From Paragonimus skrjabini miyazakii (taxonomy: Eukaryota; Platyhelminthes; Trematoda; Plagiorchiida; Troglotrematidae): a DNA stretch of 64,000 nucleotides. Positions 48,801 to 60,954 of this stretch are shown here, one piece after another. Numbering within the stretch: the first letter of the stretch is position 1; every line of letters begins with the position of its first letter. The stretch is from the NCBI GenBank assembly GCA_014338405.1, contig JTDE01000105.1:295274-359273 (forward strand), written 5' to 3'. The notes under the pieces are model-generated. The model was given only the letters and a program-made list of their open reading frames with translations, did no database searches and was not told the DNA's origin. Made by a program: the position numbers and the translations under genes.

Positions 48801-49100
48801 CATGTGCAGATTAACCTACCACAGCGATCATCACCAAAGGGCGCTAGTCCATAAATTTGTACACGGCTACAAATGAATCGCGCCTAACCCTTTATGGTCC
48901 TACAAACACACATCCTATATAACCCCAAAGGAATATGAACACTTCGAATGCATGAGTAAACCGGGATTCGGCCTACACGTTGTATCTGTCCGGATGACGA
49001 ATACATATGATCTCTTGAACATGTTGACGGTTTATTATCTTGAAACAGTACTTATTGATGTTTACTGATTAAATCCCGTTTTCCAAGATGACCTCCCATG
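45841..49100 (+). other. NCLX intron 6, right part
   Basis: No exon or known transposon domain recognised. Open frames at 45834-46040 (minus), 45931-46146 (plus) and 46924-47145 (minus) show no motif. Confidence 0.45.
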
Positions 49101-49110
49101 TAGACAGCGG

Positions 49111-49160
49111 TATATATAACAGTGAGAAATCTATATATAAGTTACGTCTAGCTGATCAAA
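49111..49160 (+). promoter_or_regulatory. Possible internal promoter: two TATA-like boxes before exon 7
   Basis: TATATATAAC (49111-49120) and CTATATATAA (49131-49140) lie 75-105 bases before an ATG at 49215, and another ATG at 49161 is in the same frame. The frame is open from 49161 through exon 7. From 49215 it begins MRILLLTIFLHPLVSTNAS, which looks like a signal peptide. A transcript starting here would encode the loop exons and the second exchanger half. AT-rich chance matches are the alternative. Confidence 0.25.
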
Positions 49161-49272
49161 ATGTATTTCAGTTTGCTACTTTTTCGAACGAGTTCGTATC
49201 GCGTAGAACTAAAAATGAGAATTCTCTTGTTGACTATCTTTCTTCATCCTCTTGTCTCAACTAACGCATCAG

Positions 49273-49698
49273 TTCAGCCGAGAGACGCCGCCGAAGATAA
49301 CACAAGGAGAAAAAACGACGGGGTCGGCAATGAAATTGCGTTAATGCCAGTCATTCAAGTCACATCACCGGAAAATACGATCCATGCGGACTTCAGTAGT
49401 TACTATGGTGAGGACTCATCCAATTTGACGGAACCTCAAATCAGAACGTCGCCTATGCATTTACCCCTAACAACTCCCAATCTATTGACTCCAATGGATC
49501 AGCGCAGACAGAGAGCTTCTTCTGTCGGATCATCCAGTGTAATCGCAGGTCAACAGTATCCCTCACTTGGTACTTCCGGAACTGGTGGCCTGAGCACAGA
49601 TCGTTGCCGTCGTTCGCAATCGATTAGCCGAAGGCGAGCCAGCACCCGCATGAGTACCATGGGCTATGAATTACCATATATGGTTCGCTGGATCATAG
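49273..49698 (+). CDS. SLC8B1: NCLX exon 7: long Ser/Thr/Arg-rich central loop
   Basis: A 426-nt exon, acceptor GCATCAG, donor GTAAGC, phase 1 in and out. With A from exon 6 it reads IQPRDAAEDNTRRKNDGVG, an acidic-polar middle (HADFSSYYGEDSSNLTEPQI), then RRQRASSVGSS and SQSISRRRASTRMSTMGYEL, ending PYMVRWIIG. The position corresponds to the regulatory loop between the two halves of NCLX. In mammals a PKA site in that loop controls transport; RRQRAS and SRRRAS here fit the PKA consensus. Membership in NCLX is inferred from exact phase agreement and position, since loops are poorly conserved. A separate gene starting at 49161 or 49215 is the alternative. Confidence 0.65.
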
Positions 49699-52382
49699 GT
49701 AAGCTAATTAATTCCAATTTTACAGATGAACAGTCACCAGTCTGTTTGAATGCAGTGAGTAAAACGATAAATGTTGCGGACACTTTGATTGTATAGTAAA
49801 AACTTAAGGCACGAGCGAATAGTATTGGATGGTATTTTTATTTTCAAGTCGCCCCATGTGATCCTAATCAAGGAAGAGGCTACAATGCGTAGTGAATGAT
49901 AAACTTGTAGTTTTTTGACACTACATTCTACGAGAAGCTTGCTCTATGTTCAGTCATTTATGACCCAACTTTCTGACCTATTAATAACCACCATTAAGAA
50001 GGAACTGTAAAAAAGGGTTCTATTGTTCGAAGGAGAAAATGCAGTAGGTTGAAAACTTGCTAGTTTTTGAAATGAAAGCAAAAAGATAGCAATTGCGGCA
50101 CTTAGTAATATCGGTTTTCTTGCGTTTCCATTGGTTACTTTATGGGCAAAAAAGCAACGGCGAAATAAATAAATCCATTTTGTTCAAGGCCTCATTTTTT
50201 TTATTTTTTGGTTCTTCCATGCTTGCGGTTTGTTTGTTTCAACGCTTAATGTATTCAAACAACTCATTTCACTCAGATGCTTCTTATAACAAATTCGATG
50301 CTACATCTGGGTACTTTCTTGATTGGGCATACCCCTGAAATATCTGTTTGCCCAAATTGCCAACATTGATGATCTATATTATTCTGCAGATCGAGCAATT
50401 TATCCACTCCAATTGTTTACAAAACATGCATGTATATTTCGTTCTGATTGAGAGACTAGGCTACTAAACAATCTTGGACAAATTTGTCGTAAATAGAGTA
50501 AACGTTTCACATAAGTGGTACAGCTAAATGCTGAATGTTTACATTCACTGACCGTATGTTGCTGTTTGGAAACTTTATTTGTCCGAGTTATTGGAACCAA
50601 AAGGATTCCACAGGTGATATCACTAGATTACTTGTGAGAAGATTTAAACCAAAATGGGCTATGTGAATTTTGATTGGAAGTAGCCCATCCCAAAGGTCTT
50701 GTAGCTGATTGCATTAGTAAAGAGAAGTCTATATCACATCGACGGTTTTATCGTTTACAACAACTCAGTGGCTGAAACTTATGAACACCATTCACGACTT
50801 GTAGCTTTAAAATACGTTGAGTTCCTAGAGCTAAGTTGAAGCGAAAATGTTGGCATGAAACATTTGGTAATCCAGGTAAGTTATCAACTATTAGACCTTA
50901 AGCAGTTTGTTGTCATTCGTTACACAGGATTTCATTTGTGCCGGATGATACTGACACGTTCTTCAAGTCTAACTTGAAGTACATATTAATAAACTAATCA
51001 GAGCTAGAAAAAAATGATACACGCTGCAAATCTGTTGACGTTTCGTTGATCCGTATCAGACGCAAATGTGAAACAAGCAGATAATGTACAGCAGAACACG
51101 TGAGACAGACAGGGAGCGAATACGTGTACATTCACACCAAGTATTGCGTAATCAGCATCATGGAAAACTCATGACTCGCAGAACAGATCAAGCGAGTAAG
51201 AGAACATGTCCGGAAGTTGAAACAATTGACGTCACAATAATGTCAAACTGATGAACCCCTTGCTCGAAGTCCCACAGCATTGTTCACTAGACATCTCACG
51301 ACAATGCATCACTAATTTGACCTACATAGAAATTAGAATCCAAATTTGTTGGCCTTCGGCTGTGTTGATCAGAGTTCACCAACCAGCGTGGTGTGCGTAA
51401 AGGTGGTTGCAATAATCGATTAGATTGACGTGGTGCGAACAACACAATGTTTGTTGTGAATGTATGCTTATACACCCTCTATCTGTCTGTATTTGTCTGT
51501 TATATATAACGTGCATGTTTTATGTTTTCAACTGATAAGTGTAAACGAAATGTCAATATATCGTCACATATATCTTCTGTGTGCCTTGATACAGTTCCCA
51601 AACCCAATCAATGGCAGTGATGATAGTCTGGGTTTGAACAGTTTAACACGTAAATGGTACACAACAGGAGTAGGTATCATTTAGCACTGCGCTGATAGCG
51701 GTAGCTGGGTTGTCAAACAAGTCACTCAGGAAGATGTCTGTAAACAATTCACTGACAAAGAGTGGATGTACTCTGATCAGTAAATCGTTGTGTAAAACTA
51801 GCTGGAAATCTTAAGGATGAAAAACAACGTATCTCGAATCCCCGGTGGTATAATGTAAAATGTTCTCCTTACCAATAGTTTTCAAAATCAACATTTCTTC
51901 ACAGCTTATTCGATAATCACATTCATCATATTCATTCATACAAATGTTTAGTTGTTCATACCCCCATCACACCTTTTCTGTGTTATTCATTATTTAACTA
52001 AACTTCCACTCTAACTTGATCTTGTTTTGTTACAGAACAGTTGAAAATGTATTAGGTGTTTGTTCCTTTTTGCAGTGATGTTGGTGGTTCATAAAATTGT
52101 GTGTGACTTTTGCCAATCAAGCTGGTCTGATTAGTTGTCGTTCACTTGCTGAAAATGTGATTATTCAAGAATCGGATAATGCACCTTCCAAGGTGTACAA
52201 AACGTACCGTTCACCTGTAACTCACAGTAATGTTATTATCAAATTTCCTAAGCTAGGGTAGCAGCCAATGCTAATATTGACATGGGAAACAGAGTAAACA
52301 GTGGTGTTGTTATTTTTTCAAATTTTCGTCTCCCTCCATTTTTCTTATTTGAACAAGCTGTTTATCGATTATTTTTCTACAG
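49699..52382 (+). other. NCLX intron 7
   Basis: The exon 7 frame stays open 33 codons into the intron to a TAG at 49794-49796, so retention would truncate the protein. No other feature was recognised; the frame at 50093-50338 has no motif. Confidence 0.5.
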
Positions 52383-52403
52383 CCAATCGAGAAATGGAAG
52401 AAA
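52383..52403 (+). CDS. SLC8B1: NCLX exon 8: 21-nt microexon
   Basis: An acceptor with a good pyrimidine tract (TTATTTTTCTACAG) and the consensus donor GTAAGTG are only 21 bases apart. In phase 1 after exon 7 the seven codons read ANREMEE, and the exon leaves in phase 1. It would insert or omit seven charged residues in the central loop without shifting the frame. Microexons of this kind are often alternatively spliced. The exon is inferred from splice signals and phase, not from homology. Confidence 0.6.
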
Positions 52404-55133
52404 GTAAGTGTTTAAACATTTTCTTTTTGACAAGTAAAGTCTGAAAAAGGGTATGTTAACAGTTTCAAGCTAATAATTGATATGTTTTGCTGTGACTTAT
52501 TGCCATGTTTTTATTAATGGTTCTGTATGACTTTTCACAAAAAACAAGCGTTTTGGCCATACTACCATTCATTAACTATCATCTGATGCGCTTTTATTTT
52601 TGACACGTCCAACATTGTGCCGTTATGGGAAAACAGTGAGTCGTTTGTTGTCAAACCACCCACACTTAGTCAAGAAAGACTGAATCATCCGGAGTTGAAA
52701 TTCACTATCATGACCACAAAAGTGTCTTGGTTTTTCGAACTTTTTATGATTCAATGATTCAAGCAACATCGTTTCTTTCAACGAATCATATTTCTAAATT
52801 TGTTTCGCAAAATCAATAAAACTGCCCACATAGAACGAAAATTAATGTCGTTAACTAGTTAAACTGAGATTCACTTGCTGCTCACAGCTATCAGGTCAAA
52901 AACAGGTCAAAATAAGGAATAACAGTGTGTTTTACGGATACTTGACTGCCAGGTAGAACCAATCCATTTTGAACAATTTCTGACTGGAATTGGCAGATTG
53001 TTCAGACATAAGCACAAGACCTTCTCCATATAGTATCATCACCCTCCCAAGTGTCATTATCTTAGAACGGCAGATTTTGTCTTCACGGGTGATCATTATT
53101 AAAAGCGTAGTTTGTCGGCAGACTGAATTAAAAAGCATACTTATCGATTCAATGGAATAACAGTGCACTTCCTTAATGAATGACGTATTTTGAGAAAAAC
53201 ACGGTACATTTGCTTGCTTGATTTTGAAGCCTTCAATATAGATGGTAGACATTCACTTGGTGAAGTAGAATAAGACAAAACAAAACGTCCTCTATATTAA
53301 TTGTGAAGGTAGACTTACTTAAAAATTACTAGTATATTTTGTGACGGTTGTATTTTTGCCGATTTAGCAGAGCTGTTTTAATGCACATAGTTGAATTGTG
53401 TATGCAGTTCACCCATGGAGTAACGTTCAATAAGTGGACATTGATCGTATGGAAATATGAATAAATCGGTACGGCTACCTATGGGTGTTAATAAAATTTT
53501 TGTTAACTGCAATAAAAATGAAAACGTATCTTTTTGGTTCATGAGTGTTGCTCTGTATTAAAAGCAGTTAACTTCACGAAAACATTTGCAACGTGCATAT
53601 GCATGAAATAAAGCTGTAGTGCCCTCCTAAAGCAAAGAATGTTATGGTTGTTTGAATGTGTCTGTTCTGTGAAACTGCAATCTTTAGGAAGGAGGTCTAT
53701 AACAGTCTAGGAATACTCCACCTCGGTCATTTAATATTCTCCAAATAGGAAAAACCATAAAAATGTTTTGATTAACTCAACTACCGTTGACTAATTATTT
53801 CCCTGTTATTGTTAGTATACTGTAGACCACTGCTGGATGAGTTCAATCTCAGGGATAAATAAAATGACAGCATGTTAAATGACATCATTGACTGAAACCT
53901 ACTCATTTCGTTAATCCCCATCTCCGACACTGCCATTATTATGAGAATTCTAACTTTCCTTGTTCTAAGTGTGCTAAGTCATCCAGAAATGTTTAAGGAG
54001 CTTGCAACCAAACGTACCAAAGATGTACGTTTCCAGCTTCGGTTTTCCGGGTGCAGGTTGGCCGCTCCACTGTGATCGGAAATATTCGTAACTCGCCGTT
54101 AGTGAACATATAAAACTGGTTGACGAGGGGATTCACACCGATTAACACATTTACCGAATCAGCTGAGGGATATCATCCCAGGATTGTCTTATCAAAAGTT
54201 TGGCGTCCACTATATTGTTCAGGAGGGTGTCGTTCCGATAAGATTATGAAAATTTTGTCTTAGCTTTTAGAAAACGTCTTCTTGTCCGAAAACCTCATCC
54301 ATCTACATGACGCGTACACATAAGAACTTCCCTTTTGTAATGTAACTTCATGTGTTAAATATTAGCAGCCTTAATACAATGAAACTTAGTTTTAGTATTC
54401 GAAGATGAAAATCAGCGGTTTTCCTATTAATGAGGTGAATGTAAGGACAAGATGTCCTTTAACCAACGATAGGAACAATCTTTCGCAGCTTATACATTAT
54501 TTCTGTTGTCCAGTTTTTTAAAATATCAATCAGAAAACTGTTCAACCGGAATCCGCGAATTCCGATTGACAACAAAATCAATATCAAGTTTTAAAATATT
54601 AATGTTTAAAATAAGCCTGAATGAACTTCATGCTCACGTCATTTTCTGCTGCAGTTTTTCTCATTAGTAGCTTTGCCAATTAAACGTCAGGTACCTTCGT
54701 TCTATCGCTCAAAAATAAGTTATTGCCAACTGGTATTCGGGTGACTTAAGCGAATGCCATTTGTGCGTTTAATTTCTGCGTTGACGAACAGGCAAACGAT
54801 CTTGAGGTCACCGGAAAGTAACGGATTGTGATTAGACCAAATAGATGATCCGAAACGTGGCTAATCCGAACGAGTCGAGGAACTGGATGCTAAAGCCGGT
54901 TATACGTGGACTGTTAACAACCAACTCTCTTCTCCTAGTAAGGGATGCGATATCCTAGCTGGCTCTACCGGTTGTAACTGTTCAAATATACCCAAAGAAT
55001 TCATCAGAAATCAAAACGGAGCTAACGAACACGTTTTCGGTATTTCATTCTCAGGCCAAATACAACACAATAAATGTGGAAATAATTGTCAAGTCGGAAT
55101 TGCGCGGAACTAGATACGGTGTTAACCAAGTAT
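52404..55133 (+). other. NCLX intron 8, left part
   Basis: No exon or repeat family recognised. A minus-strand frame (52932-53252) has no known domain. Confidence 0.5.
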
Positions 55134-55965
55134 CATTTGGGGATCACGGGCATGGTTACTGTGGTGCCGCCTCACTTGTTCTAACGACGGTAATCAAAGA
55201 CAGCTCCAGCGCTTGAACAAAAGACTTCCATGTCTACAGATTAGGTTTTGTAGCCAGGTTTCTATGGTCTCTGTAGTGATCAAGAATATACATTTCACTC
55301 CTTGGTGTTGACATGTATGACATGATGTACGACCGAATTCGAATAGATTGACCAACTTTGTGTTGGAAATCTTTCGTTGTTTTCCAATATTCGACCAAGC
55401 AAGAGTACATTCGCCTTGTTGTGTGCCCAATGTGACCTGCTCCATAGGAAGAAGAGAATGAATAAATACGAAATGAGATAGCACTACTGGGTATTGAGTG
55501 TGCGAAGTAAGTACATCCAGTTAACATGAAGGTGAATGATATTCTTAGTTGTACAGAGTGAAGCATTGTTCTCAGGGCCATGTCGAGCCTTCTGGTCAGT
55601 GTTACATCACCCTTGCATGGAAAGTCCATACATATGGTTTTACACCTGACAGACAAGTCGCAATCTTACGTTTCTCTTCTTTGCATATTCCAATCTTGGA
55701 GTTTGTTCGGATATGCATTAACTCCAGACGTCTTACAAATTGCTTGTGCTTTTTTGATTAGCAAGTTATCAATACAAATTTTGTATATTCAATTTGGTTG
55801 ACAATGTAACAAGTTCCGTTTCTTTCTCACTCTGCATCACACTATATAGGTTCCAAACATTCCTGACTTGACCACTATTTTCATAGTTATCGTGTTTTTT
55901 GTTTCGTCTGAAGATGATACACCAGGAACGAGCTTGTTAGCCAAGTTTTGACTCCTGAAAAAGTA
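55134..55965 (-). mobile_element. Penelope-like element copy lacking the RT (in NCLX intron 8)
   Basis: Shares its left end (CTAACGACGGTAATCAA) and right box (GAAGATGATACACCAGGAAC) with the copy at 16190-17990, same orientation. The RT present in that copy is missing here; linker and GIY-YIG follow directly after a short 5' part, so an internal deletion has occurred. Confidence 0.8.
55194..55660 (-). pseudogene. PLE linker plus GIY-YIG endonuclease (one frameshift)
   Basis: Minus strand: ICMDFPCKGDVTLTRRLDMA and LRTMLHSVQLRISFTF match the linker, then FRIYSFSSSYGAGHIGHTTR matches the C-G-A-x-YIG-R-TTRR core with His for the YIG Tyr and Ser for the Cys residues. A frame change near 55420 leads to WSNIGKQRKISNTKLVN, and then TTETIETWLQNLICRHGSLL corresponds to the tail. 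It is closely related to the 16.2-kb copy and is less stop-ridden. Catalytic Tyr and Cys losses argue against activity. Confidence 0.82.
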
Positions 55966-58900
55966 TGTTTGCCAATCGGCTGAATTAGTTAATTTTTTTG
56001 TGCCGGAGTAGGACACACTCTGACGTTGAGCCGCACATATTTGCTGAGACTACGTGGGGCCTGACATGTACCCAGCTGTGTATGTCAACTTATAGCGTGA
56101 TAAGTGAACTCTGGTACCCGACATTTAGGCGGAACGGTACAGTGCAGGATACTTGTCATAAATTATGTTATAAGTTGAGTTACAGTTTTATCGGAAGCAC
56201 AGAGCGGTACCGTAGGTTTTATAATAGATTTGGTCGCTGCAAAGTGCAAATAACATTGACAAAATTATGTGCTGCTTGATTGGCTTAAAAAATCTTGGTA
56301 GGCCAATTTTATTGAAGAATACTTGGGCCAGACATTTGACATCCGCCTCTCAGAATCACGGACGTTTGAGGTAACGTTTTGTAGGGAACACTACAGATCA
56401 AAAGCCAACTTGTATGAGCAGTTCATGGAACCATGTGCGGTGCCCATAAAACGCATATCTGATGTGACGTCCCAGATGTGCGTATGAGGGGTTTTCAGTT
56501 CGCATTTACATGAATGTTTTCGAAATGGAGATGGCTTACTGGCCCATTTGCAATGCACGTTGTAGGCATCGCGCGTAGTTCAGATGACGTGAAACAAATT
56601 ATAGAGCCATGATGTTCTTCGTGCTACTATTTATTATACAGTAGTTCGATATTATATCATTAAAAATGAGAAGACGAAAATCATGTGATGCATTCTGAAA
56701 TATCATAAGTGTTTATTTTTGACGAAGAGTGTCCATCTCCTGGATTTGGGATTTACACAGTTTGCAACGATTGGACAAAATGCCACTGCTAAATGAGATG
56801 CGTGATTCGATAGTGTAAGTCATGTGTTTCACAGTGCATATTTGACTCAGCGTACCCGAAGCGAAAGTTTCTTGAAATTTGGATACCACACATATGTTTC
56901 GAATATTTTGAAATAACCTTGAATAAGCGTTTCAACTGGGCTGGAGACCTCGAAGTTGTGAAATCCATCTGTCAGAAGATTTTATGTCACGGCGGGTATG
57001 TGGAAAGTTTTGTTATTGTGAACCATAGGGTACTGCAATATTTTGGCGTAAGGACAGTTCCGGGAAAGGACAAAGACTGATATGTTTTGAATCATTTCTC
57101 AAGTACCACATTTACAACTCTTCAAGTCTACGATGGATCCTGTTTTGTACAGATCACAAACAAGGATACCACTAACAGGAGTTGTATCCTCCTTGAGTTT
57201 AAGAGTGTCGGGTTAAAGAAACAAATTGGCCGTAAATGTATGGAATTCTGGGATCGTTGAGACGTTGTCCTTTTTAACTTATTAATGTAGCTGCATTGTT
57301 ATAATCTACATCTGTTTCAGTGCATAAGAAGACATAGCTAAAATTGGTAACACCGACTTTCTCGATTGGTACAACGTGAGCGTATTAATTCGTCCAATGA
57401 CTTTTGATGTCCACGTGAGCGACGGATTTTCCTGGATGACAAACCAGTTCTAAGTCACGTCGGTCTGTCACATAGACAAAAGAACCTCTTAGCGGGATTC
57501 CGTAATCGGTTCTATTACGTGATTGTTGTTGAAAATTATCGCAGGTAGGTACCATCTTGGGTTTTGTAGTGGGCCTCACATCATGCTAAGTTTGTTTCAA
57601 TTCTGACAATACAATTTGTTCCGGGGCTGATATCGACCTGGGAGGGAGCGATCAAATGTAGAAAAGATCTTTTACTGATAGCTGCTGATCAATAGGAGAT
57701 CACCCATTCAGAGTCTTGTAAGATAGAAGGTGGGGGTATCTTCTGGCCTTCGAATTAATAAAAATAAGTTAAATATGTCTTTGGACAGCCGCAGCCACTT
57801 CTTACTGTTCATACTCACTACTTCATCCATATCCTCAACGTCTTTCAGCATACAGCGCTGAGACAATATTGATGGTTCAATCTCAGAAGTGGATGAACCC
57901 GCAAGGTTTAAAATCTTTCTTGAGGTTTTAGCTTCGCTGCTGTCAAATCAGGTGGCATTTTTTGTTAGGTCATCAGTCGCGATTGTTGGCAGGATTTCCC
58001 ATCAGTTGAATCGCATACCCGTAATTATGAATGCTGTTGTGAGAGAAGCAGACACTTTGATAGTTCCGGTTACTTCCGAAGGTCGGCTGTTACGATGAAT
58101 CTTTTTCTATCTTCGTCTACGCGGATGCATTAGGTTTTCAAATAGTCACAGTTAGACTGATTTTGAGCACGCTATCTTGCAAGTGGTCCAGTCGGATTAT
58201 TACTATTTCTCCCACGTTAGATAATACATTTAGCTCATAGGTATGTTTAGGAAAAGTCAAAGTCACAGAGTATGAAAGAGGTTCATCCTATGTCATTGCA
58301 AGAAAAAGAGGGACTTATGGTCATGTTAACGGACACCACTTTACGAAAAAGCTCATAGTTTTCAAAATAAGATTTAGCACATTTGTAAGTTGAGCATAGT
58401 TGGTTGCTAAAAATGATGGGGGAGTCGTGGGCAGTAGGTGCTATTATCAGAGAAATGAGACATATTGTCGAGGGCATCAGACATATCAGTGTTTACAGAC
58501 AAACTTCGCAGTGCATGGGTGATTATTTTGAAACAGACTACTTGGAATTATTGTCATCTCATATGTTCTATCTTACTGGAGAAAGTGAAATTGACAGCAG
58601 CCAGAGAGGAATAGGGAGCTAAACGGTTAAACAGGATATCATGAAACATCTTACGACCACCAAGCTAGTAAACTTCAAACGGAGGTTCATTGAATCGTGG
58701 CTCGTGTCACTGCACAATAGGGTCCTAGAACGCCGGGTGTACTGACTGGGTAGTTACAAATGGTTCAGCATTAGACAAATTTGCTTCCGATGTACAGAGC
58801 TGGTTAACAGAATACTGATGTCTGAAAATGCGTGCGCCCGACTCAGATAGTTTCCGTGAGATGTGTTCTAAATGTTGTTTGACTGAAGTCGACTGGGGTG

Positions 58901-59014
58901 ACAACTGAGGTGTTGCGTCAATTGTAAGTGATGTCAGATGACATTTAGGGACTAAAGGAAGAAGGAAAATTGCATGAAAGTCTCACATGTCCTGATACGA
59001 TTACGCTTTGGCAA
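55966..59014 (+). other. NCLX intron 8, middle part
   Basis: No exon recognised. Open frames at 55998-56279, 57889-58098 and 58404-58622 (plus) lack recognisable motifs. Confidence 0.45.
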
Positions 59015-59067
59015 AACGTAGGAAGCGCCGATTGTTATGACGCATTATACTCCGCGCTTCCTACGTT
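59015..59067. repeat. 14-bp perfect inverted repeat, 25-nt spacer
   Basis: AACGTAGGAAGCGC (59015-59028) pairs exactly with GCGCTTCCTACGTT (59054-59067). The arms are GC-rich against an AT-rich background, which makes chance less likely. It could be ends of a small inverted-repeat element. Confidence 0.85.
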
Positions 59068-59367
59068 CCGCCGAGGCGGTCGCAATCAGTCGCCTTAGGG
59101 CAACATTATGTGTAAAAACATTTATACATAAGCCTTAGACTACCATGAACTAGGTAGTTTGACTCAGTGTCCTCAAACTCGTTTCATACCTTTTGAAGTT
59201 TAGATTCTCCATTCCACATCACTAGTCTGGTTATTGTTATTTGGCATTGTTGAAGTACACAAAACGCTAGCGTCTAACAGTGTCCGTCTTCTAAATGCTG
59301 TATTCAGGTTTGTGAAGGAGAAAAGATGTTTTAGATAATAGGAGAATAGTACGTCGAACAAGGTGAT

Positions 59368-59967
59368 ATGGATTTGCTGATTGGCAGGATTTCACACGTT
59401 GTGAGTAGAAGTGAACGAAATAAACTGTACCAAACAGTAAAATGTGTTTTCCTACTAATGCTCAAAAAAGTGCCCTGGCAGGTAGTAATGTTTATCTCAG
59501 AAAATAATCAAAAAAGGTCATTGTGCAATATTGCTTCCTGGATTCAAAACAATTTCCATGTAAACAATATGCAAAATGTGAATAATCTCTACATCTTCCG
59601 ACAAAGCGTGATAAACACAATAAAACTGTACACGAGTCGTGAAAAAGACTTTGTACACATGATAGAGTCATGCAGAGACTTGGAAATAAACCGAAAACAC
59701 AACACAGGTACCATCGATTGCGCTTAGTAAGCGGCTTTGTCTGTGCGTTCATCACGTACAATTAAGTTATGTGAAAAATATTTTGTTATAATGAACTCTC
59801 CGCAGTGGTTAATGTTTGAAGCTGTTTCTTTAGCGAACTGGGAAAGCGAGAAGTTGGGGTCCTTTTTTGGACAGTACAGTTTATATAGAGGGTGTTTGGC
59901 TGATATACTGTGCGTAACTCCAAATGATTTCCTAACCAGGTTCACCTCCACTTACCAAAACTTGTGA
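59368..59967 (+). other. Two adjacent plus-strand open stretches, unassigned
   Basis: Frames of 119 codons (59368-59727) and 76 codons (59737-59967) follow each other in different frames. Content is protein-like (for example KCVFLLMLKKVPWQVVMFIS; FLTRFTSTYQN) but matches nothing I know. Could be remains of a transposon or retrocopy in NCLX intron 8. Confidence 0.2.
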
Positions 59968-60561
59968 TTTATACTGGGGGCTGAAATGAATAACCAGTTG
60001 AAGTCTCTGGATGTGCCCATAAGCCGCCGTAAAGATGGTTCAATTTACAATATGATACTTGGGACGAATATCCAGAATACTAAATGTACTCACCTCAATA
60101 ACATTGTCACGTTAACTCAGAAAAGTCGCAGTTGTAAGAACATACACGATAGCCGATAGTACCGATGAACTGACAGCTATACAAGCAGTAGTAATGTAAA
60201 ATGGTCTTCATAGAAAGAACTGTTCAGCACCAAATAGGTCAAATAAATAGCAATAAGGCGATGTCCCTCTGTTCCCCACTCAAAGTCGATGGGCCAGCCA
60301 AATCTTCATGAGGGGACACTATTAGTAAACAATAAGAAGTCAATTTTGCAAACAGATGTTTTCTGTAATTCTCATCAGGCTTTTACAATTACATAGGGCA
60401 AGTGCGAATTGTATACAAAAGTTATAACGAATCAAATAGGTCATTAAAAATCACAGAAATGGTACGGATCACAGTCTACTGGGAGATAGTGGGACTGTTA
60501 ATGAATGCTTTAGTGTCACACCAACCTGTCATGAGATATGTGCTCATCAATGCCAAGTGGC

Positions 60562-60954
60562 TCACGCTTGCTTAGGTTTCAAGTGGATGTGGAATGGTTG
60601 ACCAGGGAAAGTATAGGGTTTGTAAGAACTGTTTTCGGGCTCACAAACAGGGGTTGTGGAGTCTGATGACAGTAGCTTCGGCCGATGATAACAGTCATAC
60701 TCTGACAACTCTAGAGCAGGCTTGAAGGAACTTGCAGATGACTCAGAAGGCTTTATGCGGATTATTTCGATGGCCACTGTCAATTTAGTGGGAGCCGATC
60801 GCACTGAAAATAGGCTCTCTCGACCCGTTGCGAAGCCGTTTTTGTAGATGTTCACGAATCCTCTCCGATAGCCGCCCTGTGGTCCTTCCAACTTAACCTG
60901 TTTGGCAACAACTGGTGAGACAGTAGATACAGAACTTGGATAAACTACCCTCAA
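60562..60954 (-). other. Minus-strand open stretch, 130 codons, unassigned
   Basis: Open from TTG at 60954 to TAG at 60562 with soluble, low-hydrophobicity composition (for example KLEGPQGGYRRGFVNIYKNG; PSESSASSFKPALELSEYD; GQPFHIHLKPKQA). No ATG start. The length is unusual for this AT-rich background. It might be the last exon of a nested antisense gene or part of a retrocopy. I do not recognise a family. Confidence 0.3.

Noticed and set aside
51019..51062. Minus-strand CTGATA...CGAAACGTC as another hammerhead
   Set aside because: Stem I and stem II do not pair; only short core-like words match.
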